Shown: positions 24,501-36,715, counted from the stretch's first letter. The stretch: 60,000 nucleotides of DNA from Nymphaea colorata (GCF_008831285.2 NC_045141.1:14620106-14680105); one strand, 5' to 3'. Numbers and translations are program-made. The notes: generated by a model from the letters alone, not told the origin.

Positions 24501-27500
24501 CTCTTCACAGGTGCGCATCTTTTCTTCTTCATTTGCACATAGTTGATGCCATAGTGCCGCACGATCAACATTTGCAAGTTCAGCAACCTCACGCATCATG
24601 CTTAGAACAGGTCTTACAATTCCTTCTTCATGTACAAGAAACAAAAGGATTTCCAGATCTAAATCAAGATCATGACAACTGTCTGTCGTACTGGTTACAC
24701 GCTCAACAAGTCCTTTTAGCATTCGTCCACGACTGACCTCATCATCATATATTTTGAACATGATGGCATATAGCATTCTCACAAATTCTTGCACTCGGGA
24801 ATTTCTAGAGGATGCCAAAGCTTCAGCTAGACTAAGAACTGGGACAAAATCATCATCCTCTTCAGATAATGGCTGGTTCGGTTTAGTCACCAAAATATCC
24901 TTGTTCTGAGAACTTAAAACCATTTGGGAAGTTGCTATTAGCCTCTGTGAATGCCTCCTTTCCAAGACTAAAACCATTGCTTGCTCCCCTATTGCCCCTT
25001 GCGCAACAGCCCTCTCAAAAACATGTGATGCTTCCATAGCAAGGCTAGGTATAGAAAGCATTTCAAATAAGATAAAAATGTCAGACATTTGATGGCATGC
25101 AACAGCTACCTGATCCTCTGGAATGGACAACTGACTAACAGTAATTCCTTGTTGATCACATGCAAAAATTTGCTGTGACTCTGTCATGCAATTACTGACC
25201 AGAAATGGGTTGGAATCAATATCCCTCAGCATAGTCTTAGCAGCATCTGGCCAAGCAATAGCAGCCTTTCTTATAACATCCAATACACAGTCTGACACCT
25301 TGACACCCAAACTTTTCAATCTACAACGAATTGCTCTAACCTACATTGAAAAAAATAGAATCAGACATATTAGCAGGAAAAATCGGAAGAGTAAAACCAG
25401 GAAATGCTCATAAATGTACATACTGCTTGAGGCAGATGTTGGCATTGAGAGGCAGCTCTAAATACAAAACTAATAGCTGCTGCAAGTGGCTCATCATTTG
25501 AATCTGGCAAAAGTTGAAGGGCTTGGCATAATACTTTTTCCCATACCTCAGCACCAAACTCCAGCTGGCTAAGGGCACTTAAAACCTGAAAAACCAAAAA
25601 AAAAAAGTGAGATCAGGTTTTCCATCTGGAGTAATTTTGCAACTAAACAACAAGAAGCAGCTTCCAATGAAGAGGATATCTTTGATAATGGAAGCACAAA
25701 TATCTTACAGGCAGCCGTAACGAGGGTTCAGCATCGGGTTTCTGGATACGATCCAGCAGGGCATAAGCAGCAAGTGGATGTTCCGAATAGTCGACCAACT
25801 TGGGTACAAGGGCAACTAAATCTGGCTTAAGGTGTTTTGGTGCCCTATCAAGAATAACAGCAATTTTTTGAGCAGACTGTGGTCTTCGCCTAGGCTCTGG
25901 ACAGCCATGAGGAACAGCACCATCCAGGGCTCTCAGTGAATTAACTATCAATCCCAAAAGCTCCTCAGATTGCTCTGGCCACTTTCTCTGAATTCATATA
26001 CTACAACAAGTTAGCATGTTATGTAAACTATATATCTAAGAATTTCATAGAAGCACGAGAAATCCTTTGCCTTTACCTTTACATTTTTATTTGACATATC
26101 ATCAGCCAAAGCATCTGACGCAGATGTTTCTGGGGGTGAGCTAGAATGGCTAGAAAACGTTCCAAGTGAATCTATACTCTTCATATCAGAGCTCTGCACA
26201 GCTTGTGCATTGCAGACTTCATTCTGCACAGTATCCAAACGTTGCTGAACAGGAAAATGAGTCAATTCTATCACCTCATTTACTATAACTGGCTCCAGAG
26301 AACATGCTGAGATGCTACCACTTGCATATTTCGATCTTTCATCAGAAGCCTCATCAGCTTTATTTGCTTCTGAAGGCTGACAGCACTCAACCATTATATC
26401 TAGAAGCAAGTCAATAATTGCTTGCTGCAGGACCTTAACCCCCATTAACAAATTCATAAGGCTAGGTGAACCTGCATCACTTTTGCCAGCATCTTTCTTG
26501 CTGACAGCATTACCTGATAGCTTGGTAGGAAGAAGTAAGCGTTTTACTTTCATTGGATCGTCGAGATAAACGCGTAGGCCAGTCAGAAAACCAGCTATGG
26601 CACCTGCATCCATGAGAAGCTTCTCTCTCAATGTCACTTGAGGTTGTGAAGGATTCTCTCCATAACTGAGGTGGACGCCAGCTCTTGCAAGGAGATTTTT
26701 GAAAATATCTTCTTCATCTCCACTAATTCCCTCACTGTCTTCAGAGTCAATAAGTTCATCAGGGTCAGTTGATAATGCATCTTGATCATCATCAGAAGCC
26801 AAAACCTGACATGAGCAACACCAGACAATTGAGCATAGAACTGGTTTTACCAATACTAATATCTGTTCAGCGCAATCATGTTTCAGTAGTGGTCAACCAC
26901 ATTAAATTCCATCCAGAAAGAAAGTAGGGAACTTCCAGTTATAATAAATGGCAGGGAGAAGAATAAATAGGTAAATTTGTTGTCATACCTCCAAATCTGC
27001 AAATTCAAACCAAGGGCAACAATCCAAAATTTCGCAGATAAAAACAACAGTGTCACGTACAAGAAATCCAGCATCAGCCTCCAACATATCAGACACCTTC
27101 ATGAATTGGAGCACGGAATTATTCCATGTCTTAGTGCAGATGGAGGACTCTTTCCATACTGTATTTGATGGTTTCTTTTGATTAACCACGGCCATCCGAT
27201 ATCTGACCCAAAAGTTCTTATCAAAATCATTCCCTCCTGATTGATCACTTTCCAAGTATATGCATATTGTATCAAAAGATTCATAAACACCTGCAAAACC
27301 ATCAAAAGTTTGTGAATAACGAACCTACAAAAACTGTGGCCACACAAAAATGTTTCAAGATGTACCAGATATGCTGAGATTATCAGAATAGAGAATTAGA
27401 TAGCTTCGTCTATTAAAGTAACAGAAAGAATAACCAAAACAACCAACACCAACCTATCCTCAGCTCACATCCACCAGCTTGGAAAAATTTGCTGAAGATT

Positions 27501-29767
27501 TTCCTGGTCTCCATGATCTCCTTGAAAGACAAGAAGTTCTCCACTTTCCATGTAAAGGCTGCTCGACGTTTAACTGCATCTATCAAAGAGCCTCCACTAT
27601 TGATTTCATTTTCCTGATCAGGGAACTCTTGCATCATGGAAGTTTCCTTCAATATAAGAACCTCAGCAGAGAATACAACAGTGTCCTGCACAAGAAATCC
27701 TGCATCCTGATCAAAGAGACTAGTGAGCGTGACAAATTCACGCCAACCCCAGTCTTTCGCTGCTTTAGAGTATCTATTTTGAGACTCCTTGGTGACAGAT
27801 TTATCTTCTATTTTCTGATTGACAACTGATAAACGGTGACTCACGAAGCAACTCCACTCATTGGAGGTATTACGAGAATCTGTTACTTCAAGAAAAACTG
27901 AAAGGTGACATGGTGGCTGAGACTGGCCTGGTGTCAAGCAACCGTAGACAAATTATAAACTTTCTCTAAAGAAAGGCACATGTAAGCAGACTGACCACAC
28001 ATATGACATTAAATGTCAAAAAAATAAGAATTCGTTCTAATATGTAGATTCCCATTTAACTCACTATAAATAAAATTTGGAGTAAAGCAGTTTTAGAAAG
28101 CACTGGCAAAGAACTAAGAAGGATGTTAACTTTAGATATTAATCCTTAGAAGTAATACTCATCCACTTTTGTGGAACAAAAATTTCATCACAGCAGTAGA
28201 TACAGAGATCAATATGGACAAAGAGGAAATAACATGAATTGGTAAATATCAACTTAAAACATTTTTAGGGCGGACAGTAAAAATGCATGACGCTAACAAT
28301 GAACACAATTTGAATAAATTCTAAAGATTTCAATTTAGGGCAGACAGTAAAAATGCATGACGCCAACAATAAACACAATTTGAATAAATTCTAAAGATTT
28401 CAACTTCTGGGAAGAGCTCAAGTTTGCAATTGTCAGGCATATGTGGCGAAGAGAAAACTATTACCTCTAGGATAGACAATCAGTCGACAGTCTCGATTGC
28501 CAATTTGAAACCTCTTGCTCTTCACACATAGTCCCGTGATTTTCCTCTTCTTCAAAAGATCCTTCAATCTTGTGAAGTTTTCTATTCTCCACGTGAACTT
28601 CCCCAGATGCCCATCAGATTTTCGTGCATTGCCCCGACCAATGAGCTGCCCTGCATTCTTCGAGAAGCTGTTTGTTTCTTTGATGACATGGAATGATGCA
28701 CAAAATGTTGCAGTATCATCTACAAGATAACCCATATCTTGAGAGAGAAAATCAGACATTTTCATATAATCATTCCAACCCAGGCTAGTATTATCTCCAC
28801 TCTTGTTATCCGCTGCAAAGCGACCATAAGAATCCCGGTGCATATGGTTCGAACCAGCTCTCTGGTTCAAAACAGACATCCTAAAGAGGCACCAACAACT
28901 CTTCTCCTGCACAGCTGATTTCTCGGTATCTTTACTCTCCAAGCACATTGAAAGATACTCAACCCCGTTCACTGATGATTGATAGACGCTAATCCGCAGA
29001 TTGCACTCTCCAGCCGGGAAAACCGGGCTCATAATTTTCTGGGTCTTGATCATCTCCTTAAACAGAGAAAAGTTCTGCACCTTCCAAGTGAATTTTCCGC
29101 TAAGGACGTCAGGAACAGGGGCAGCCACCGCTTGGAAATCAATGTCCCGCGAGAATGACACAGACTCATGCAGCACCAAGATATCGGCAGTAATAACCAT
29201 GGAATCATTCGACAGAAGGCCCGACTTGGCGTCCAATATTGTGGAGGAGGGAGTGAAATCGCACCAACCATGAGATTTCTTCTTGCTCGAAAATCTATGC
29301 CAAGAATCCCTCTGGATTGACTTCGAGTCGTCGTTCTGATTAACAATACACAGCCTATAGCTAGCAAAGCAATCCCATTTCGACGAAGAAGACCCCCGGG
29401 GATCAGTAATCTGAAGATATATGGAGAAATAACCAGGAAGGGCCTGAGAATCACCTTTGGGATAGACAAGCAATCGGCAATCATAGCCCCCCACCTCGAA
29501 GTACCGACTCCACAGCGTCCTCGCCTTCGTCTTGGTAAACTGACCGATGGTCCATCGGCACCCGGCTGCGAAGTCACCCCGTTTCTCCACGACCACCGAC
29601 TCTTGCCCACCCTCCCTCGGCTCCTCCGCATTCTCTCCGCCCCTGGCCACGGATTTCTCCGGCCGTCCGGATACCGACTGCTCAGAACTTCCACCAGAAG
29701 ACGAAGTCATCCCTTCCAAAATCTCTTTCAATTCGAACTTGAGTACTTCCTCCATCTTGGTGTCCAT
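16789..29767 (-). CDS. Large four-MATH-domain (TRAF-like) coiled-coil protein, At2g25320-like
   Basis: Ten exons (28465-29767, 27454-27927, 26989-27290, 26077-26805, 25709-25987, 25424-25585, 24411-25340, 24074-24289, 18577-18837, 16789-17124) join in phase with GT-AG junctions to 1664 codons. Four MATH domains occupy about residues 70-200, 225-365, 388-530 and 556-693 (GKFTWKVQNFS, GKFTWRIENFTRLKDLLKKR, AAFTWKVENFLSFKE). Then come an acidic stretch (DDDQDALSTDPDELIDSEDSE, about 696-716), a long helical middle with the conserved LNSLRALDGAVP-type and EPRRRPQSAQKI motifs, and a charged coiled coil (about 1320-1590). Length and order match the plant TRAF-like protein At2g25320, whose molecular role I do not know to be established. 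MATH domains bind protein partners. The frame is open upstream to 29968; MDTKM (29767) or M5 (29755, better context) is the likely start. Confidence 0.9.
20073..21397. mobile_element. Non-autonomous hAT-like element with 8-bp target duplication
   Basis: Terminal inverted repeats are CAATGTTGTAAGAGGCG (20073-20089) and the reverse complement CAATGTTATAAGAAGCG (21381-21397), 15 of 17 identical. Exact 8-bp duplications GTGTATAC flank it (20065-20072 and 21398-21405), the length made by hAT transposases. Sub-terminal AGGCG/CGCCT and AAGCGT words repeat in both orientations, as in hAT transposase-binding ends. The interior has no transposase. It interrupts the older element 19605-21628. Confidence 0.85.
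20812..20943. repeat. 64/68-bp tandem duplication inside the hAT-like element
   Basis: Unit 1 is 20812-20875 and unit 2 is 20876-20943. Both run from CGAAACTCCC through a CT-rich part and CGGCCACGAAAGAAAGAAGG to GAACAG. They differ by a few bases and a short CT-length change. Confidence 0.85.
21429..21512. repeat. (GT)n(TA)n microsatellite
   Basis: A short GT run leads into about 73 bp of nearly pure TA. It lies just ahead of terminal module copy 3, the same arrangement as at 7590-7709 and 8212-8367. Confidence 0.95.
21551..21628 (+). repeat. CACCC terminal module, copy 3
   Basis: The sequence GCCGCACCACTGCACC, then AAATTTTTTGGGATG, GCACCCGCAC and CACCTAGGTGACATAG parallels the modules at 7624-7709 and 8297-8367. 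It forms the right end of the interrupted older element. Confidence 0.55.
28264..28403. repeat. Two-copy 70-bp tandem duplication in MATH-gene intron 1
   Basis: Units 28264-28333 and 28334-28403 start TTTAGGGC and end AGATTTCAA. They differ at only three positions, so the duplication is recent. It ends 62 bp downstream of the exon 1 donor. Confidence 0.9.
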
Positions 29768-30026
29768 GAACCTCCCTTTTCCTTCTGATCGATGCCCACA
29801 TGCCCAAATTTTTAGATTTTCACCTGTTCGGCTATTCATTCGTCGTTGGGACGTTGAAATATGACGAGATGTACGCACATTGAACGATGCCCGGACGAGG
29901 AAACATGTCCTGTCTCTAGAGTATAGAGATTGATCGATTATGGGCAGAGAGAAACAAGCATTGCGCACCGACCTGGTCAGAGGCTTCTCGTACTGTGCAG
30001 GGGGAAAGGTGGGGAGGAAGGGAGGT

Positions 30027-30051
30027 GAGAGAGAGAGAGACAGAGAGAGAG
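30027..30051 (-). promoter_or_regulatory. CT tract in the MATH-gene leader/proximal promoter
   Basis: On the transcribed strand this is a CTCTCT-rich pyrimidine tract about 260 nt upstream of the chosen start codon. Such tracts are common around plant transcription starts. The assignment rests only on composition and position. Confidence 0.4.
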
Positions 30052-31649
30052 TGGAGTGTAAGTTTTGGGTTTGCCTTTTGGCTGGAGTTGGGCCTTGGGT
30101 TTGCGTTTGGGTGGTGAGAAGGTGAGAGGGACACGTCCTGAATTTTGGCGCTAGTTTGCAATTAGGAACAGACGAGTGGTTTTTGTGGGGAAACTGAAGA
30201 ACTAGAGCTCTCCCACTCTCCTTTCATGGCAGACTTTGACTGAGATGTGTGTCATAATATTATCTTTGTGTCATGCACATGATGTCAAAGAATGATATCT
30301 CTTGGGGAGAGATGATTGGGCCCAGAGAGTTTAGAAGGAGAAGGGATGAGGCAGCAGACATCCAATGGGTTATTATTATTGCACACTGTACGTGCCATGT
30401 CTGGTTCTGCCTCCAGTAGGATTTAGTTGGTGGGCATACAAGTGGCCGCGACAAGGCGTTCGAAGTCCCTCTTCTAGACACTATTGAGATTCACTTTACA
30501 TCATCTCCGTTCAGAAAATGTTGATGCTACCACAGCAAATTTCATGCTGCAGGTTGCCGGCCATGTTCAAAACCTTGTTCTGGCTCAAGGCGCTTTGAAG
30601 TTTTGCACATGGGAGATGCAAACATGTTACATCAGAACACACTGAGAATCTCACATATGAGGTCGTTTGACATCGGGAATAATTTATTGCTGTTCATTAA
30701 ACACAATAACAAAGGATTTGGAAATTTTGTCTTAAGCACATTCATGGAAGAGTAAAAAATTATTAATGTTGCCAAACTTATGGAACATGTTTTGTCACTT
30801 ATCTTCACCAACTCCGCCTTCCAAATACTATGAGGAAACCTTCTTTCTTAATAAATGGTGGGGAGCCTGCCTCCCAGCATCCTTCTTTGGAAATACTATG
30901 AGGAAACACCTCTCACTCTCTCTCTCTACCCCTTCTGTCACTTTGCTCCACTACACAAATCCACATAGGAGAAACAGAACACGTAGTCGGAGAACGAGGA
31001 GACAACCCCCTCCCCCAATCTCTCTTTCGGAGGTGTTTAGATCACTCACAAGAAGAAGAAAAGAACTCAAGAACCCGGTGTACAACTTGCCCAACCATCA
31101 AGCTCCCAAAGTATTACATGCAAAACTCTTACAAAGTACAGTGACACGTGAAGAAATGAACCAAATAAAAGAAATGAACCAAATAAAGAAAACAAGTATA
31201 ACATCCATCAAACACATGTAAACATCAAATGCATCGATCACGTACGCCGCACCTAGAACACCTTGGAAATTGGGCTAGATTTCTCTGATACATGCGTCAA
31301 AGAGGCTGCAAGTTGGTGGAAATTTTTGCTACCTCCTCTCAGTTGGGAATATACAAATTGATCACGATGTCAGATTAAAGCACGACTATTAGCCGGAGCA
31401 AAATCTCCATTTCCTCAACTACCATGCACACCATATAGTAGCAAAATCACTCCTAACCATTGTGTTGTCTGGTTGCACACGAGACCAAGAACAAAGGGCT
31501 AGCCTAATATCCTAACATTGTTTCATCGACCAACATTAATCAGCACGGATTAGCATGTGGTCAAGTTGTCACCTAATAAGGGTGACACCTGCCTCATGAG
31601 TGAATCACGGTTACATTCAGTTCATAAATGTAAGGATCAAATCTTCCAA

Positions 31650-31720
31650 CTGACAGAGCTAAAATTTTTTGGCTGAGGGGCACTTGAGTCACCAACCCAA
31701 GTCTGATGTGGGTGCCCCAT
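31650..31720 (+). repeat. Possible third, diverged CAGTGG...GAGCCAG repeat copy
   Basis: CAACTGACAGAGCTAAAATT ... GAGGGGCAC ... GTGGGTGCCCCA resembles the copies at 11585-11737 and 32781-32935 in word order. It is shorter and weaker than both. Confidence 0.25.
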
Positions 31721-32780
31721 ATAATTTGAAGTCATTCCAATACTATGTTTAATTTTGCCAATGAAACTTTTGATGGGTTGATATGGGCAATGCCATACAT
31801 CTCCATCAGTACTGCCAATGTTGGCCAATATCATAGTTGACCATTGAGCACCTACAGACTTGCTATGATTGCTCTCTTAGATTTTGCCAGGCATCACTAC
31901 ATGATTGGATTGGCCAGGAGCGGACGCGAGCCTTTTAAGGCTTACACGTAAGTGTCATGCACTCCATAGCTAAAATTCTATGGTTACTTTACGCTCATGC
32001 ATCTAGGAATCCCTTGAACCCATCAATGGAATAGAAAAGAAACATAAAAACATTGGAGAAGGAAAAGAGATGAGAGGAAGTAAGAGAAACCCAGTTGAAT
32101 TCATCTGTAAAAGTTGATCACAAATAGTTGAATTGATCTTTCTATATATTCGTCAACAAAGGGTAGAAACTCGCCAAACACACAGTGTTGGGCATGGGCT
32201 GTAGGCTTGAACTGTTGACCATGGGCTCGACCTGGCTGGTTGATGAAACCCTAGGCTAGCACATAAGAAACTCTAGTTGCATCAAGCAAACTGCCTTATG
32301 TTCTCTAGACCCTTCCCTAAGTTGCCCCAATTCATTGAATCTAGATCGATATTGTGCCTAGCTAGGTGCAGGTTGGCTTGCACTCAATGAGGTTGTAGTT
32401 TACATGTTCTACCAGCTGGGCGTTCATGTGTCGGCATGCACCCTTGCTCAACATTGGCCTAATTAAGCTCTCTCACTGGTTGCTTTCTATGGCTTGGCAG
32501 TGCAAGTTAGGACTCTACTGCAACAATACACTAAATTAGTGGTCCTTGACTTCCCATCGACGTGCTCGACAAACACCTACAGCTCCTTAGCAATGGCTGA
32601 TCATGGCTTGGTGGTGAACCTCGGTGGCTTAACAACGCTGCTGACCTCCCACAACTAAGTCTACTGCCTTTATCTGTGAGCTTACTGCTTTTAACTTATT
32701 TCATTCCACAATCTCAACTGGTTGATTGGCATGACCAGATGGTCTGTTTGGCACTAGCTGAACCAGCCCCTAGGCTACTC

Positions 32781-32935
32781 AGTGGTGGAGCCAGAAATTT
32801 CTGACTAAGGGGCAAGATTAATGCATCACAAAAACTTTTACATGGCAGTTAATATATAAATAAGAAAATGACTGTGAGGTACCAGTGTAGAAATAAGAAA
32901 ATTTACGTCGATTGATGTGGGCAATTGCCCACACC
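32781..32935 (+). repeat. Short CAGTGG...GAGCCAGAAATT repeat, copy 2
   Basis: It begins CAGTGGTGGAGCCAGAAATT, continues with AAGGGGCAAGATTAA and ends GTGGGCAATTGCCCACACC. It has the same ends as 11585-11737 in the opposite orientation, which supports a dispersed short element. Confidence 0.5.
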
Positions 32936-32945
32936 AGCTTCCATG

Positions 32946-33105
32946 CACTAGAAAAAAATTAACGCATTACCGATGGAGAGAAAATGTCGGTAAAACATGG
33001 CCATGTGTTGGTAATGGTTTTTCCTACGTTTGCGTTGATCGCTGGTGAAGATAGTGTCGGTAAAATATATATTTGAGCATGTTCAAAGAAACCGACATAA
33101 AGACA
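32946..33105 (+). mobile_element. CACTA (En/Spm-like) terminal fragment
   Basis: The terminal CACTAGAAAAAAATTAACGC is followed by sub-terminal ACCGATGG and repeated TGTCGGTAAAA words (about 32987 and 33055). This layout is typical of plant CACTA ends such as CACTACTAGAAAAA...CGACGG. No opposite end or transposase was found, so only one end appears to remain. Confidence 0.5.
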
Positions 33106-33562
33106 CAGCTGGTGGAAATATATCTTGATGATTAATACTTAATTGGCCGTGTAGAAATAACTCTATTTCAAAGGTGTCTGGTTTACTTTAGTCCAACAGT
33201 AGGAATGATGTATTCTGTCCAAATAGAAAAGAAAGGAGAGACACTTCACCTCATTAGTATAGGCTCCAAATGCATTCGACGAGAATTAAATAAGGTGTAA
33301 AAAAGAGGGATATGATGCTAAAGTCTATTGCATTGACCTGAGAGCTAGAGCAAAAGAAAATTATGGAGTCTGCTGACCTCTTCAAATTGTTTAGGCAACA
33401 CTTTTTTTTAGGTTTTTTATTCACTTCTTCAGATCTTTCGGGCACTTACATGGTCTTTGCTGAGAAATTTAAAAAAAAAAAAGCCCAATGGAGGGGCTCA
33501 GTTTGGTGTTACATAAGTCCCTGATTTCTACCACATTGCTTCTTACACGTTTTGACAATCTT

Positions 33563-33569
<7 letters not shown>

Positions 33570-33628
<59 letters not shown>
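33570..33628. repeat. (TA)n microsatellite
   Basis: About 59 bp of pure TA, preceded by a short CA run. Confidence 0.95.
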
Positions 33629-33630
<2 letters not shown>

Positions 33631-34177
33631 AGAGAAGCCAGCTGATCTACTTGATGGGACAATTCGTATGATGGTTCTCCTGCCATCTCACGCTCCATAG
33701 CTTTGCATATTCTGACAGCCCATATATTTGTAAATTGCGCAGCAAGAAATGGAAATATCAAAACATCATTAAAGTCAATGATCTTCTTCATATAAATAGA
33801 TCTTTTTCAAATAACAAAGAATTTCAAAGTCTAGGGCTGCTTCGTCTGCACCCAGCTCTCAAAGCACAAATGGACGACCCAAGGGAAAAAAGAAGAGGGG
33901 CTTCGACCGGTATCTCCCAAATAACAAAGTCAGAATTTCAAATTCATGGGCTGACACTGTTGGAAAAATTGCATATACTTGCCTCGATTGTTTCCCTAAG
34001 GTCAATTATGCTTATGACCGCTCAACGGTAAAAAAATCAGTGCTAAAATTAACCACAAATATCGTCCCAATTCATGCTACCACCCTCAACCAGAACGTTG
34101 CCAAGATTAATTTAGAGATTAAAACCTTATTTTTCTCTTTCTTAATCGTTTTCACATTCCCATGTCCCATCTCTTTT

Positions 34178-34236
34178 CACCATGCATGCAAGAACTGACA
34201 CATGCATGCAAGAACTGACACATGCATGCATGGGAA
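34178..34236. repeat. 20-bp tandem repeat with CATGCATG words
   Basis: ACACATGCATGCAAGAACTG occurs twice in tandem, with partial copies on both sides. CATGCATG is the plant RY-motif core. With no gene start nearby this is more likely a minor satellite than a regulatory site. Confidence 0.7.
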
Positions 34237-34669
34237 TTGATCTTGGTCTAACCCACGGATTACGCGTGGATCTAAAACTCAAAGTCCAACAGATATTAAT
34301 TTGCCAGAGCATCGTTCATTTAAAGTCATGATCGATCATCGGAGCATGAGAGGGCATTCGTGGTAACGAACAAAGGATTACAGACGATGAGGATCGGGCA
34401 TCTGCGAGAATGAACAAAGGATACTGGCAAAAACTAAGGATATTTGATGAAGTCAAACACCCGAGCATTCTTCTCATTAATGGTCGGGGCGTTTAGATTA
34501 AGGTGTCCACATAAAAAGGATGAGCTTTTCGCATTTGAAATATTAATAAACATATGTAATACCATTCCTTGAACACCGCTTAACCCGACGAAAAAGACCT
34601 CTCGTTTCTCCAATTCGCCGCAAGATGATGAAGTTTTCTCGGTGCCATCTTCATTACTGAATCTATATC

Positions 34670-34846
34670 TCTCTCGCTCTCTCAATCCTCTTATGGTGAA
34701 CTGTTCTTTTTCCTCCCAACCTGTGATTTGGGAGAATGGTAATGCTATTAGACGATACTCTCTCTCTCTCTCAGAGTTTTCTTTTAAGATGTACTGTTCA
34801 GTTTCCTCCCAACGTCTGCTTGGGGACAATGGTAATGTTATTAGAT

Positions 34847-34895
<49 letters not shown>

Positions 34896-34990
34896 TCTTT
34901 TATAAGTACTATTTTCCTCCCAACCTCTGGATGGAGAGAATAGTAATGTTATTAGATGACAATCTCTCTCTCTCTCTCTCTCTCTCTCGA
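34670..34990. repeat. Compound minisatellite: about 93-111-bp units, each with a (CT)n tract
   Basis: Three units each contain TCCTCCCAAC (34711, 34804, 34915), then GG(A)GA..A(T/A)GGTAATG, then TATTAGA(C/T)GA and a CT run. The CT run grows to about 42 bp in the third unit. A fourth CT run begins another unit that is cut short. The minus-strand frame rich in RERERE is an artefact. Confidence 0.85.
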
Positions 34991-35775
34991 TCTCGACGCA
35001 ACAATAATATCTGTTTGATGTGTAAGCTCTTTTCTCTTTCTGTTATCTATGATTCATGGATGACAAAAATAACTAAAATGTGTCAAGAAAAGGTCAAACA
35101 CCAGATGATAATTGACCTTTGTATTTGGCTATTGAAGCACATGTAAAGAGCAAATGCTAAACGTAGATTTGCTATGGCTGACGTTCACATGTCAACGAAT
35201 CTCTTCTGCTCGCGGTCTTTTGCATTTTTTCGTGAAACCTACGTCCATATGATTTTAGTAATCCTCATGCTTGCTTACCACTTAGCATTTTTTCCAAAAT
35301 AATTTTTTGAGGCTATGTCATTTTATTGCTCGTTTGACTCGTCCATATTTTCAAGACGGTGCCTTTGCAACGGTAAAGCCGTCAATTAGATGAAATTTGT
35401 ATGTTAAAGAAACATGCCTATCGAATGATTCCTTACAAGGACAGGGTCACAGGATCTTTCTTGACAGTTTCACAAGACCACAAGGCAGGGACTATTTTGC
35501 AGAAGAGGGAAGAAACTAAAAAAGGAGTATGATTCTGACATTTCTTCCCAGAGGGAGATGTCCCATTAAACCCAAATAAAATCAAACATTGCAAAAAATG
35601 ATCATATTTTTCAAAGTTGTATTGGGCATAAGATACCAACATTAACATGGGCTTGTTATGCCATTCTGCAAGGCCTGAACCAATAGAGAACATGAACTCT
35701 GGTTCATTCCCTAGCAATCTGGGGCATTATCAGGCAGGTCAAAGCTGGGCCATTTGCAGAAGCATCAATGCCAGA

Positions 35776-36090
35776 GGCTGTTTGGCAACAATAACATACT
35801 CTTACTGTTTCCAAATGGCCCGTTGGGAAACGATCACTGAACTGCCAGAGCCCCAGTCCTATCAAATAAAATACACATCTGATCTGCCACAAAACCCAAG
35901 CTAATCCAAAATTTGGTTAAATTCTCCAATGAATGTAACCAATTTTTGGGTTAGATGCATGAGACAGGAATATAATGTTATTGTTTCCAAACAGCCCATT
36001 GGGGAACAATCAGGTGAACTGCCAGAGCCCCAATCCTATCAAATAAAGTACGCATTTGATCTGCCTCAGAATCCAAGCTAATCCAAAGAA
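35776..36090. repeat. Inverted plus direct repeat cluster (probable MITE remains)
   Basis: GGCTGTTTGGCAACAATAAC (from 35776) is inverted as GTTATTGTTTCCAAACAGCC (to 35996). The segment GTTTCCAAA...GGCCC followed by GAACTGCCAGAGCCCC...CAAGCTAATCC also occurs as two direct copies (about 35806-35910 and 35982-36084) at roughly 80-85% identity. Together these suggest nested copies of a small TIR element. The boundaries are unsure. Confidence 0.5.
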
Positions 36091-36709
36091 CCAATACTTG
36101 ATCATTGTATTGAAGCCAATAATTCTGTGGGCAGGAGCACTTATGCTGAAACCATGGAGCCAACTTTGCTTGGAACCTATATTTTTATAATACATTACAT
36201 TTGGATGGATTTTGGTGTGTGCAGTTTAGCATGGAAGCCTATGTGATGGATTGAATTTAAAAAAAAAAAAGTGGTTAGAATTTCAGTTCTCTTTGGCTGT
36301 ACTGAATTCCCAAAAATTCTCATGCATCGCTTCTTCTTGGATTTCAAAACAGATTTCAATAACTCAACTGATTATAATACTTTCTCAAACATCCTAAATG
36401 AGATGAGTTTTTCTGTCAATTGAAAAGGATTCAATTAATCTGAATCAGAACTGTTTAGATGCCAAATGGAAATCACAATTCTTATCAAACTGCAGGGCTT
36501 CCAAAACCTCTAAAGTTCATCCTCTTCTTCTAGCTTCTCGATACTTCTCCAGAAAGGATGAGTCTGATTTGGTTATTCACCCGAGCCATGTAGAACAGCA
36601 GGCGTTAGGTTTCCGTTCCTCCTGCTTGGACATGACCTTTTTTTGGAGATAATATTCATCGCCTGTCATTAAGCATGATCCAATTAGTAGAGGAGCCGTA
36701 GAGCAGGCA

Positions 36710-36715
36710 TTTATT
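36710..36715 (-). terminator. Candidate polyadenylation signal of the SPOC gene
   Basis: Minus-strand AATAAA lies about 300 nt past the stop at 37013. It is chosen only by motif and distance. Confidence 0.25.

Noticed and set aside
29050-29694. 214-codon minus-strand frame
   Set aside because: It is a shifted-frame shadow of MATH-gene exon 1, where the true frame encodes two MATH domains.
30766-31221. 151-codon plus-strand frame
   Set aside because: Low-complexity sequence (CT tract, NQIKEMNQIKK repeat), no family motif and no splice context.
33543-33791. Minus-strand frame MKKIIDFNDVLIFPFLAAQF
   Set aside because: The first 55 residues look protein-like, but no family is recognised and the frame runs into the TA microsatellite. 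It was not called a gene fragment.
34434-34892. 152-codon minus-strand frame starting RERERERE
   Set aside because: It is produced by the (CT)n minisatellite, and its open length reflects the repeat period.
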